Source: HGM11368 sp051883415 (lineage in GTDB: Bacteria > Bacillota > Clostridia > Christensenellales > UBA3700). Taken from it: a stretch of 64,000 nt of DNA. Made by a program: the position numbers and the translations under genes. Location: the NCBI GenBank assembly GCA_051883415.1, contig JBJETR010000072.1, forward strand, positions 124,001-188,000. Direction: 5' to 3'. Position 1 is the first letter of the stretch, and each line of letters opens with the position of its first letter. Below, piece by piece: positions 16,104-23,687 of the stretch. The notes beneath the pieces were generated by a model that saw only the letters and a list, made by a program, of their open reading frames with translations, made no database searches and was not told the origin of the DNA.

Positions 16104-17471
16104 ATGACCTTCAAACAAGTACTAAAAAAATCAGACGAATATATTTCTCAGCTCAGCGACCTCGCCTTTAAGTGCGACCAAATTCAATCGGAGCTCTACG
16201 ACCAATACAAGGTATTTAGAGGTCTAAGAGACAAAAACGGTGTGGGCGTAGTTACGGGTTTGACCGAGATCTCCGAGATGAACGGTTTTGCTGTCAACGA
16301 AAAGGGCGAAAGAGTACCTATCGAAGGCGAGATGTTCTATCGTGGTATCAATATCTACGACCTCGTCAAAGGCTTCAACGGCAAGAGATACGGCTATGAA
16401 GAATGTGCGTATCTACTCTTGTGCGGCTCTTTGCCTACCCAAAAACAACTTGAAGACTTTACCAAATTATTGAGCATGTATCGCAAACTCCCCGAGAGCT
16501 TCGTTCGTGACATAATTCTCAAAGCGCCTTCTAAGGATATGATGAATGCGCTTGCCAGAAGCGTGCTGACATTGTACTCTTACGACAGCAACCCCGACGA
16601 TATTTCTATCAAAAACGTTTTTCGTCAATCCATTCAGCTAATTGCGCTGATGCCTATGCTTGCCGTGTACAGCTACCAAGCCTACAATCACTATCACCTT
16701 GGCAAAAATTTGTATATCCGCTACCCTAAAGACAACCTTTCTACTGCGGAGAATATCTTATATTTGCTCAAAGGTAGCAAGGGCTTTACGCAAGAAGAAG
16801 CAAGAATGCTCGATATGTGTATGGTTTTGCAAGCCGAGCATGGTGGCGGTAACAACTCCACCTTTACTACACACGTAGTCACTTCTTCGGGCACCGACAC
16901 CTACTCTTGCGTAGCTGCTTCGCTTGCTTCTCTCAAAGGTCCTCGTCACGGTGGCGCCAACCTCAAGGTTATCCAAATGCTCGACGATATTATGAAAAAC
17001 GCAGACGATATCACCGAAGAAGGCATCGCCAACTATCTGCGTAAAATTCTCAACAAAGAGGCATTCGACGGTTCGGGACTAATCTATGGACTTGGACACG
17101 CCGTGTATTCTATCTCCGATCCAAGAGCCAATATTTTGCACGCCTATATTGACAACTATATGGCTAATAGATATCACAACAAGTTCCACCAACTCTATAC
17201 TAGACTCCAAAAAATTGCGCCTAAGGTTATCAGCGAAAACAGAGTTATGTACAAGGGTGTAAGCGTAAATATAGACTTCTACACCGGCTACGTGTATAGA
17301 TTGCTTGAGATACCTGAAGTGCTATTCACCCCAATCTTTGCCGTATCGAGAATAGTGGGCTGGTCGGCACATAGACTTGAAGAGCTCTCCAATAAAGGCA
17401 AGATTATCCGTCCTGCTTATATCGCCGTATCTCCGAGAAGAGAATACGTTGAACTCGAGGATAGAGATTGA
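16104..17471 (+). CDS. gltA: Citrate synthase
   Basis: It condenses acetyl-CoA with oxaloacetate. This is the roughly 450-residue bacterial form with an N-terminal helical extension before VTGLTEISEMNG (residues about 55-66). Catalytic residues are visible: His in GPRHGGANLKV, His in GLGHAVY and Asp in VNIDFYTG. A GGGAG site precedes the ATG. It is monocistronic with its own terminator. No aconitase or isocitrate dehydrogenase is nearby; in such anaerobes it probably feeds a partial oxidative branch towards glutamate. A 2-methylcitrate synthase role is possible but less likely without a prp operon. Confidence 0.93.
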   Translation: MTFKQVLKKSDEYISQLSDLAFKCDQIQSELYDQYKVFRGLRDKNGVGVVTGLTEISEMNGFAVNEKGERVPIEGEMFYRGINIYDLVKGFNGKRYGYEECAYLLLCGSLPTQKQLEDFTKLLSMYRKLPESFVRDIILKAPSKDMMNALARSVLTLYSYDSNPDDISIKNVFRQSIQLIALMPMLAVYSYQAYNHYHLGKNLYIRYPKDNLSTAENILYLLKGSKGFTQEEARMLDMCMVLQAEHGGGNNSTFTTHVVTSSGTDTYSCVAASLASLKGPRHGGANLKVIQMLDDIMKNADDITEEGIANYLRKILNKEAFDGSGLIYGLGHAVYSISDPRANILHAYIDNYMANRYHNKFHQLYTRLQKIAPKVISENRVMYKGVSVNIDFYTGYVYRLLEIPEVLFTPIFAVSRIVGWSAHRLEELSNKGKIIRPAYIAVSPRREYVELEDRD

Positions 17472-17496
17472 TTATTGGTTATTATATGTTCATTTT

Positions 17497-17529
17497 ATTC
17501 TCACCGCTTTTGACGGTGAGAATTTTTTT
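17497..17529 (+). terminator. Terminator after citrate synthase
   Basis: Stem ATTCTCACCG/CGGTGAGAAT with a 7-nt loop and a T run. Confidence 0.92.
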
Positions 17530-17559
17530 ATAAAATTTTGAAAACTTATTTTCAAATAT

Positions 17560-17588
17560 TTGACCTGATTTTTGGGCTTTGTTATAAT
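17560..17588 (+). promoter_or_regulatory. SigA promoter of bioY, implying a leaderless mRNA
   Basis: TTGACC (17560-17565), 17-nt spacer, TATAAT (17583-17588). The ATG at 17598 begins only 9 nt after the -10 box, at or within about 3 nt of the expected transcription start, and no Shine-Dalgarno site exists. Confidence 0.75.
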
Positions 17589-17597
17589 GTCGGTGAT

Positions 17598-18197
17598 ATG
17601 AGAAACTCAAATGTGACAACTATGACTACCAAAAATATTGCATCGATAGGACTCATGACCGCCGTCTTGTGTTTGCTCGGTCCTATCTCCCTTCCAATAG
17701 GTCCCGTACCTATTAGCTTGGGCACTTTCGGTATATATTTAGTATGCTATATACTTGGTTGGAAAAAGGGCGTTTTGTGCACGATAATGTACCTTCTTTT
17801 GGGAATGGTAGGTGTGCCTGTCTTCTCCAACTTCGGTTCGGGACTTGCCAAGTTGGTCGGACCTACGGGCGGTTACCTCATAGGTTACATACCAATGTCT
17901 TTGATAATAGGTCTTTTTGCCGACAAATTCCGCAACAACAAACCTATGCAGTTGGTCGGCATGGTATTGGGTACGATAGTGGTGTACGCAATAGGCACGG
18001 CTTGGTTGAGCGTATCGGCAAAACTCACCTTCGCCAAAGCACTCGCAGCAGGCGTAACGCCATTTATCGTTGGCGACGCAATCAAGATGATTATGGCTAT
18101 GGTGCTCGGTATGCCTATCAAATCAAGAGTCGCTCTGTTCAATCAACAACCAAACAAGGCTTTGGAAGAAGATAAGAGCGAAGAAGAAAACAAATAA
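17598..18197 (+). CDS. bioY: Biotin transporter BioY (S component)
   Basis: BioY is the membrane-embedded substrate-binding subunit of an ECF biotin importer; in many Firmicutes it uses a shared EcfAAT module, not found here. The 199 residues contain six hydrophobic segments and the family hallmarks PIGPVPISLGTFG, GxxxGVPVFSNFGSGLAKLVGPTGGYLIGY and the C-terminal FIVGDAIKM. The start at 17598 is leaderless given the promoter at 17560-17588. An internal ATG at 17622 is the alternative but has no ribosome site either. A charged Glu/Lys tail follows the last helix. Presence of bioY without bio genes suggests biotin uptake rather than synthesis. Confidence 0.93.
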   Translation: MRNSNVTTMTTKNIASIGLMTAVLCLLGPISLPIGPVPISLGTFGIYLVCYILGWKKGVLCTIMYLLLGMVGVPVFSNFGSGLAKLVGPTGGYLIGYIPMSLIIGLFADKFRNNKPMQLVGMVLGTIVVYAIGTAWLSVSAKLTFAKALAAGVTPFIVGDAIKMIMAMVLGMPIKSRVALFNQQPNKALEEDKSEEENK

Positions 18198-18214
18198 AAC
18201 TAAATTTGAATAGT

Positions 18215-18248
18215 AAAAATGCGTATCGGTGAGATACGCATTTTTGTT
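18215..18248 (+). terminator. Terminator after bioY
   Basis: Stem AAAATGCGTATC/GATACGCATTTTT with a GGTGA loop. Confidence 0.92.
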
Positions 18249-18296
18249 TTACGATTACTTTTGTGATTTTGTTCTCGTTGTCAATACCTTTTGACG

Positions 18297-18779
18297 TCAG
18301 TCCTTTTTGACGGTCTGCACCGTCATCAATATTGGCACAGCCAAAAACGCTATGCCCATAATCGTACCCGCAACAAAGATAAAGTATTGAAGCCCTGCAG
18401 ACTTGAATATGTCCATAAACTCATTGCAGATATCGCTAACCATAGGCACGTTGATGCCCTTCATCGCCCAAAAGCACCCTACGAAAGTACCAAAGAGCGG
18501 AAGGGTAAGAATGGTGCTATAAGTACAGTTGATGATAGCAAGAGTGTTTTTTACTTTGCCCTTGAAGGTGGTGGCAAAACGAGCAAAGAGCATAATGCCA
18601 CACGCCATAGTGATGACGATTACCACGTATTTTAAGAGCAATCTCAAATTGTCAAGGTAGGCTAAAAATGGTACGTTGAATACTTGTATCGTATGCAGAA
18701 GCGATAGCAGTCCCCAAACATTGAGAAGTACCGAGATGACAGCCATACTCGTCTGCAAAGTTAGCTTTTTCTTGTCCAT
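18297..18779 (-). CDS. Small four-helix membrane protein of unknown function
   Basis: The 160-residue protein starts at 18779 (MDKKKLTLQ), 1 nt after the beta-galactosidase stop codon, with a GGAGAA site inside that gene's end; the longer frame overlapping the galactosidase is unlikely. It has four hydrophobic segments (about residues 9-33, 48-70, 80-105, 130-155) and a Lys-rich C-terminus on the last helix. I do not recognise a family. Its tight coupling to the GH2 enzyme suggests a shared role, perhaps at the membrane during galactoside uptake, but this is only positional. Confidence 0.75.
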   Translation of the reverse strand: MDKKKLTLQTSMAVISVLLNVWGLLSLLHTIQVFNVPFLAYLDNLRLLLKYVVIVITMACGIMLFARFATTFKGKVKNTLAIINCTYSTILTLPLFGTFVGCFWAMKGINVPMVSDICNEFMDIFKSAGLQYFIFVAGTIMGIAFLAVPILMTVQTVKKD

Positions 18780-18780
18780 A

Positions 18781-21700
18781 TTATTCTCCGAATTTAAGCA
18801 ATACTTTGAACTTTTGTTCCTTGTACGAAGGTATCTTGTAAGGCTTTTTGAGGCTTGCCATAGCAGGGATATCTCCACCTACACCTTGTTGACGTCCGTC
18901 TACGTTGAGCGTCAAAGTAGACTTTCTACCCATTTCGTGCACGTGAGTACAATCGTGAAGCATCGCCATAGTGTAAGGATGAACGCTTGCTTCAAAAGCT
19001 TTGTCCACCGCTTCTACTTTTACTCTATCGCCCACTTGCATCCACCTTACGTCGCAACGATTGGCGTTTTCTTGCGGATAGAGGTAGTCGTGTATGAAGT
19101 CCTCAACGTCGTCGAATTTATAAACGTCGATAAAGGCGCCCGTCTTTCTATCGCAATAGTTTTCGTGAGGTCCTTTGCCGTAGTATTGTATATCTCTCTT
19201 GCCCTCGCTAAGCTCCATAGTAAAGCCGAAGCGTGGCAAACTCCAAGGCATAGCGTTGGTGCATTTGAGCGACATCTTGATAGAGCCGTCAGGGAAAAGT
19301 ATATATTTGGTCTTGACGCCTACCAAGTATCTTGCGCTCCATTTTATCTTGATTTTTACTGCATCGCCCTCTTGCTCCACCTCGATTTTTCTTGGTTTGA
19401 GGGTTCTGTTGGTTGTATGGTAAGCGGTAAGTCCGAGTATCATCTTGACGAGTTTGATAGGCACTTGTGGCAATCTCTCGTTGTCTATGTTGGCTCTTAC
19501 GAAGTTTGGTTTGATACCGCCTACGAGATATTCTTGACCGTCCTTTTTGTAAGAGGAGATTTCTCCGCTCTTTTTGTCGAGCGTCATCTCGAAACCGTTG
19601 CCCTTGAATAGGTACTTGTCGGTCTTGACGTCAAAAGAACATTCTATCTTGTCGCCTTTCTTGTCGAGGTGGCGTTTGAAGTCGTACTCTCCCAAGACAA
19701 ACTGCTCTCTTGCCATCACATGCCCCTTAGTCAAAGACATAGCGTCCTTGTCGAGCACAAGTATGCAATCGAGTGTCTTTTCGCCCTTGGTCTTGATATC
19801 AAAAGGCACTTTGACGACGAGCTTCTGCATATAACCGCAGTCGCCGAGAGAGATAATTTCTTCCTCTTCTACCTTGCCTTGGTTTTTGAGCACCATCTTG
19901 AGTTTGAAGTCGGATAGCGAGGTAAACATAAATCTATTGAGTAAAGTTACCTCGTCGCCGTCAAGCGAGAAGTCTACTTGTTGATATACCTTGACTACTT
20001 CGTAGAAGTGAGGATTTGGCTTCCTGTCGCCTTGCACGATGCCGTTGAATGCAAAGTTGCCTGCGTTAGGCTTGTCGCCGAAGTCACCGCCGTAGTTCCA
20101 CTTAGACTTACCGTCCTCCGTCATGGTACGTATAGATTGGTCTGCAAAGTCCCAAATATATCCGCCCGACAGTCTGTCGTACTTCTTGAAGTCTTCCCAA
20201 TAGTCGGCGAAGTTGCCCAAACTGTTGCCCATTGCGTGTGCGTATTCGCATTCGATAAAAGGCTTGTCTGTATACTTCTTGCCACACAGCAAGTTGCCCA
20301 TTTGTAAGTTCCAAAGTGCAGGCGAGTGAATAACGGTCTTATTTTCTCCGATATTCTTCATAGCCTCTTGTGGCGTGTACATTTCACTAAACAAATCGCT
20401 GTTATTCAGTTGAGCATCGGGTTCGTAATGGATTGGTCGTGTGTTGTCTATTGCCAAAGCCGTTGCCTTCATATCCGCAAAGCTCTTGCCGTTACCCGCT
20501 TCGTTGCCAAGCGACCAGAACAAAATACAGCTGTGGTTTTTGTAACTATTGACCATATTGCTCATACGATAGCAACATTGCGCCGACCACTTAGGGTTGC
20601 TAGCTGGCACGAACATTGCCAAGCCGTGAGTCTCGAGGTTGTTTTCGCTCATAACCAAAATTCCTATCTCGTCGCAAAGCTCATAGAATCTACGAGAGTT
20701 AGGATAGTGACAGGTACGCACGTTGGTGACGTTGTTTTCTTTGAGCAGTCTAAGGTCGCTCTCGGTAACGCTTGCAGGTACCGCGTGTCCGTAGTCGGGA
20801 TGGAAGTCGTGACGGTTGACGCCACAAATCTTGAGAGGCACGCCGTTGAGCAAAATGAACGGTCCTCTGCCCGTCGCTCTGTCAAGACCGACGATTTTTA
20901 TTTCTCTAAATCCGTATTTGTGTTTGCGAAGATCTACAGCCTTATCACCATCCAACAACGTTACTTCTACGGTATAGAGATATGGATTTTCGTGGCTCCA
21001 AAGTTCAAAGCCGTCCACGCTTATTTCGTATTTTACGATAGCTTTTTCGCCGTCGGCAAGTGTACCGATTTTTTGAGTCTCGCTAGCAAACGTCTTACCT
21101 TCTGCATCAACCAGCTTCAACTCAACTGCACCGTCCGCCAAAGCCTGACCTCTGCACTCGACGTTGACGTCGGCAAGGAAGGTTGCCTTGTCGTAACCAC
21201 TCGCAAAACTCGACCTTACGTACATGTCTTGTACGTAAGCCTTTGGCTTAAAGACGAGATTGACGTCTCTAAAAATACCGCTCAGACGCCACATGTCCTG
21301 GTCTTCGAGATAACTACCGTCGCAGAATTGTCTAACCGTCACGGCTAGTCTGTTGACACCCTCTACTACGTACTTAGTAATATCGTATTCCGTCTCATCA
21401 AAGCTGTCTTGCGAATAGCCTACGAAGTTGCCGTTGACGAATACTTCGCCACACGAGTTGATACCGCCGAAGTGTATAAACACGTTATCTTTGACCTCGC
21501 CGAGTTCAAATTCTTTGACGTAAAGTCCGCAAGGATTGAGCTCGGGTTTGATATAAGGAATTTTGGTGGTGCTGATAGCGTAAGGATACGTAAAGTTGGT
21601 ATAGATAGGAGTGCCGTAACCCTTTATTTGCCAATTGCTTGGCACATCCAGGTCGTCAAATCCGCTGACGTCATAACTATTGTCTTTGTAGTTACATAGT

Positions 21701-21879
21701 TCGCCCGTCAAGTCGTTGACCGTCTCCAAAAATTTGAATTTCCACACGCCGTTAAGACAAACCGTCTTTTTTTCTCCGCTTGCCACGTCGTAAGGGAATC
21801 CTGCTCCGCTTCTCTTTTCGGTATTGACGTCAAATACGTCAATGTCCTGCCACATAGGCTTTTTTGCGTCTTTTGCCAT
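18781..21879 (-). CDS. lacZ: Beta-galactosidase, glycoside hydrolase family 2
   Basis: This 1032-residue LacZ-type enzyme hydrolyses terminal beta-galactosides such as lactose. The start at 21879 follows a GGAGG site; the upstream GTG lies in that site. Domains in order are a jelly-roll sugar-binding domain, two immunoglobulin-like domains around a TIM barrel, and a C-terminal beta-sandwich (small-chain like). The acid/base Glu lies in SLGNEAGNG and the nucleophile Glu in FIECEYAHAMGNS, both in the barrel. HDFHPDYGHAV and RTCHYPNSRRFYELCDE are further GH2 hallmarks. No signal peptide is seen, so it is cytoplasmic. A small membrane protein gene follows 1 nt later. Confidence 0.95.
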   Translation of the reverse strand: MAKDAKKPMWQDIDVFDVNTEKRSGAGFPYDVASGEKKTVCLNGVWKFKFLETVNDLTGELCNYKDNSYDVSGFDDLDVPSNWQIKGYGTPIYTNFTYPYAISTTKIPYIKPELNPCGLYVKEFELGEVKDNVFIHFGGINSCGEVFVNGNFVGYSQDSFDETEYDITKYVVEGVNRLAVTVRQFCDGSYLEDQDMWRLSGIFRDVNLVFKPKAYVQDMYVRSSFASGYDKATFLADVNVECRGQALADGAVELKLVDAEGKTFASETQKIGTLADGEKAIVKYEISVDGFELWSHENPYLYTVEVTLLDGDKAVDLRKHKYGFREIKIVGLDRATGRGPFILLNGVPLKICGVNRHDFHPDYGHAVPASVTESDLRLLKENNVTNVRTCHYPNSRRFYELCDEIGILVMSENNLETHGLAMFVPASNPKWSAQCCYRMSNMVNSYKNHSCILFWSLGNEAGNGKSFADMKATALAIDNTRPIHYEPDAQLNNSDLFSEMYTPQEAMKNIGENKTVIHSPALWNLQMGNLLCGKKYTDKPFIECEYAHAMGNSLGNFADYWEDFKKYDRLSGGYIWDFADQSIRTMTEDGKSKWNYGGDFGDKPNAGNFAFNGIVQGDRKPNPHFYEVVKVYQQVDFSLDGDEVTLLNRFMFTSLSDFKLKMVLKNQGKVEEEEIISLGDCGYMQKLVVKVPFDIKTKGEKTLDCILVLDKDAMSLTKGHVMAREQFVLGEYDFKRHLDKKGDKIECSFDVKTDKYLFKGNGFEMTLDKKSGEISSYKKDGQEYLVGGIKPNFVRANIDNERLPQVPIKLVKMILGLTAYHTTNRTLKPRKIEVEQEGDAVKIKIKWSARYLVGVKTKYILFPDGSIKMSLKCTNAMPWSLPRFGFTMELSEGKRDIQYYGKGPHENYCDRKTGAFIDVYKFDDVEDFIHDYLYPQENANRCDVRWMQVGDRVKVEAVDKAFEASVHPYTMAMLHDCTHVHEMGRKSTLTLNVDGRQQGVGGDIPAMASLKKPYKIPSYKEQKFKVLLKFGE

Positions 21880-21987
21880 AATTTCCTCCACTTATTTACT
21901 CTAAATATTATATTAACATAAAAATATGTAAATGGCAATATCTATTTTGAAACAAGCCCCTAGGGCAAGCTTATGGGATAATACGCA

Positions 21988-22017
21988 ATAAGACTCTCCG
22001 AGTGTGGAGAGTCTTAT
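21988..22017. terminator. Strong hairpin between the methyltransferase and galactosidase genes
   Basis: Perfect 12-bp stem ATAAGACTCTCC/GGAGAGTCTTAT with a 6-nt loop, 30 nt beyond the methyltransferase stop codon. The T run after it is poor on both strands, so it may be a weak terminator or an mRNA 3' end stabiliser. Confidence 0.6.
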
Positions 22018-22046
22018 CTTTTCACTATGGTGTCTTTATTATTTTT

Positions 22047-22718
22047 TCATTTTATCGCAACGATAACTGCAAATTTTTGATTGCTATACACGCATTTGAC
22101 TATATCGAATTGACTATTTTTCAGCATATTCACCTCGGTTTCTACCGAGCATTCCTTATCTAGCAATCGTCTTTGGCGCCACAACTCTATATCTCTCTCG
22201 GTAAGATTGCTTTGTTGTAACTTTGTTATCCAAGTGGCGTCGTACCACTCGTTGAGTGTAGCTTCTCCTGCCGAGAATTGGTCGTAGTTGACTAGCATTC
22301 CGCCCTTTGGCAATCTATCGTATATCTTCTCAAACAACTCTTTCTTTTGTTGGTCTTCCAAATGGTGTATGGAGAGTGCCGAAATAATTACGTCAAAGTC
22401 GCTATCCGGCAAGCCTTGCGTATAGTCGCCCACTAGGTATTGCACTCTGTCGTCGCCCTCAAACCTAAGGCGTGCTACGTCCAACATATCTTCCGCAAGG
22501 TCAACCAGAGTAAAGCTCGTATGCTTACATTTTTCTTGCCAAAAGCTCGTCAACAAGCCCGTACCTGCACCCAAGTCGACTACTCTCTCGGGCTCGCCGT
22601 AGTTGGATATAATAAAGTCGGTTGCCCCTTCGTAAAAATCTTGAAAGCACGGTATAAAAATCTTGCGTTTGGCATCGTATTCTTTGGCAATCATATTGAA
22701 TTGACTGCGAATATCCAT
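22047..22718 (-). CDS. Class I SAM-dependent methyltransferase
   Basis: This 223-residue protein has a standard Rossmann methyltransferase core: motif I VVDLGAGTGLLTSFW (about residues 44-58), the acidic residue after strand 2 (TLVDLAEDML), motif post-I around FDVIISALSIHHLED and a C-terminal beta strand pair. SALSIHHLE is typical of small-molecule methyltransferases of the methyltransf_11/25 groups. The substrate cannot be deduced. It starts 1 nt after the trxB stop codon and is co-transcribed with trxB. Confidence 0.88.
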   Translation of the reverse strand: MDIRSQFNMIAKEYDAKRKIFIPCFQDFYEGATDFIISNYGEPERVVDLGAGTGLLTSFWQEKCKHTSFTLVDLAEDMLDVARLRFEGDDRVQYLVGDYTQGLPDSDFDVIISALSIHHLEDQQKKELFEKIYDRLPKGGMLVNYDQFSAGEATLNEWYDATWITKLQQSNLTERDIELWRQRRLLDKECSVETEVNMLKNSQFDIVKCVYSNQKFAVIVAIK

Positions 22719-22719
22719 A

Positions 22720-23622
22720 TCAGCCCCTCACGTACTCCACTGCACCGAGTGCGGCAACGGTGCCGTCGGCTACTGCCGTGGTGAGTTGACGGATATGCTT
22801 GACTCTGCAATCTCCCGCTACCCATACGCCGTCCAGATTGGTTTTGCAATCTTCGCCCGCTAATATATATCCTTGGTCGTCCATATCTACTTGACCTTGC
22901 AACATATCGGTATTAGGTATCTTTCCAATAGCCACGAATAGTCCGCTCACGTCTAGTCGTCTGCTACCACCTTGCTTATCCTTGACGATTACGCCTTGTA
23001 GGCAATCTTCGCCCTCCAAGGCATCTACCGTATAGCCGAGCACAAATTCTACGTTAGCCTTGCTCCTAAGCTGTTCCACCTTGATTTGCTCGGCTCTAAA
23101 CTCGTTCCTGCGATGTACCAAATACACTTTGGAGCAACGCTCAGCCAAAAAGAGTGCGTCGTCGATAGCGGTATTGCCACCACCCGATACGGCAACGGCT
23201 TTGCCCGCAAAGAAGGCGCCGTCGCATATAGCGCAATAGCTTACGCCACAGCCGAACAAGTCCTCTTCTTTTTTTACGCCGAGTTCTCTCGACTTAGCGC
23301 CGACTGCTATAATTACGCTCTTTGCCTGATAGGTAGCGTTGCGAGTTGTTACCGTCTTGACGTCGCCGACAAGTTGCACCGACCTCACGTTTTCACGCCT
23401 TATTTCCGCACCCAAAGCCTTGGCTTGCTCAGCCAAATCGTCGGAGTATTGCATTCCGCTGATTTTGGCTATAGCGGGATAATTCTCTATCTCGGGTGTA
23501 TTGCGGATTTGACCGCCCACCGCCATTGCTTCTAGCACAAGAGCTTTTTTGCCCGCTCTTTGCAAGTATATCGATGCGGTAAGACCTGCCGGTCCTGCGC
23601 CTATAATTATTGTATCGTACAT
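22720..23622 (-). CDS. trxB: Thioredoxin-disulfide reductase
   Basis: TrxB passes electrons from NADPH through FAD to thioredoxin-like proteins. The start at 23622 (MYDTIIIG) follows an AGGAGAG site. The 300 residues contain the FAD-binding IIIGAGPAGLTASIYLQRAG, the redox-active CAIC (in YCAICDGAFF), the NADPH-binding SGGGNTAIDDALFLA and the C-terminal FAD motif GVWVAGDCR. It lies just downstream of nrdD, which carries a fused redoxin domain with CPNC; this suggests TrxB (or a thioredoxin it reduces) supplies electrons to NrdD. A hairpin in the intergenic gap may reduce its expression relative to nrdD. Confidence 0.96.
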   Translation of the reverse strand: MYDTIIIGAGPAGLTASIYLQRAGKKALVLEAMAVGGQIRNTPEIENYPAIAKISGMQYSDDLAEQAKALGAEIRRENVRSVQLVGDVKTVTTRNATYQAKSVIIAVGAKSRELGVKKEEDLFGCGVSYCAICDGAFFAGKAVAVSGGGNTAIDDALFLAERCSKVYLVHRRNEFRAEQIKVEQLRSKANVEFVLGYTVDALEGEDCLQGVIVKDKQGGSRRLDVSGLFVAIGKIPNTDMLQGQVDMDDQGYILAGEDCKTNLDGVWVAGDCRVKHIRQLTTAVADGTVAALGAVEYVRG

Positions 23623-23635
23623 ATCTCTCCTATAA

Positions 23636-23667
23636 GACAAAAGTAAGTGCTAAGACTTACTTTTGTC
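23636..23667 (-). terminator. Hairpin between nrdD and trxB (possible attenuator)
   Basis: Perfect 13-bp stem GACAAAAGTAAGT/ACTTACTTTTGTC with a 6-nt loop; on the minus strand the 3' arm holds TTTT. It lies between the nrdD stop and the trxB ribosome site, where no promoter fits, so it may be a partial terminator or a processing site. Confidence 0.6.
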
Positions 23668-23687
23668 GACCTGTATTGAGTTTTTTA
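23661..23687 (-). repeat. Copy of a degenerate intergenic motif
   Basis: On the minus strand AAAAAACTCAATACAGGTCG follows directly after the nrdD stop codon. It resembles copies at 8351, 14984, 38292 and 57137 and overlaps one arm of the nrdD-trxB hairpin. Confidence 0.45.
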
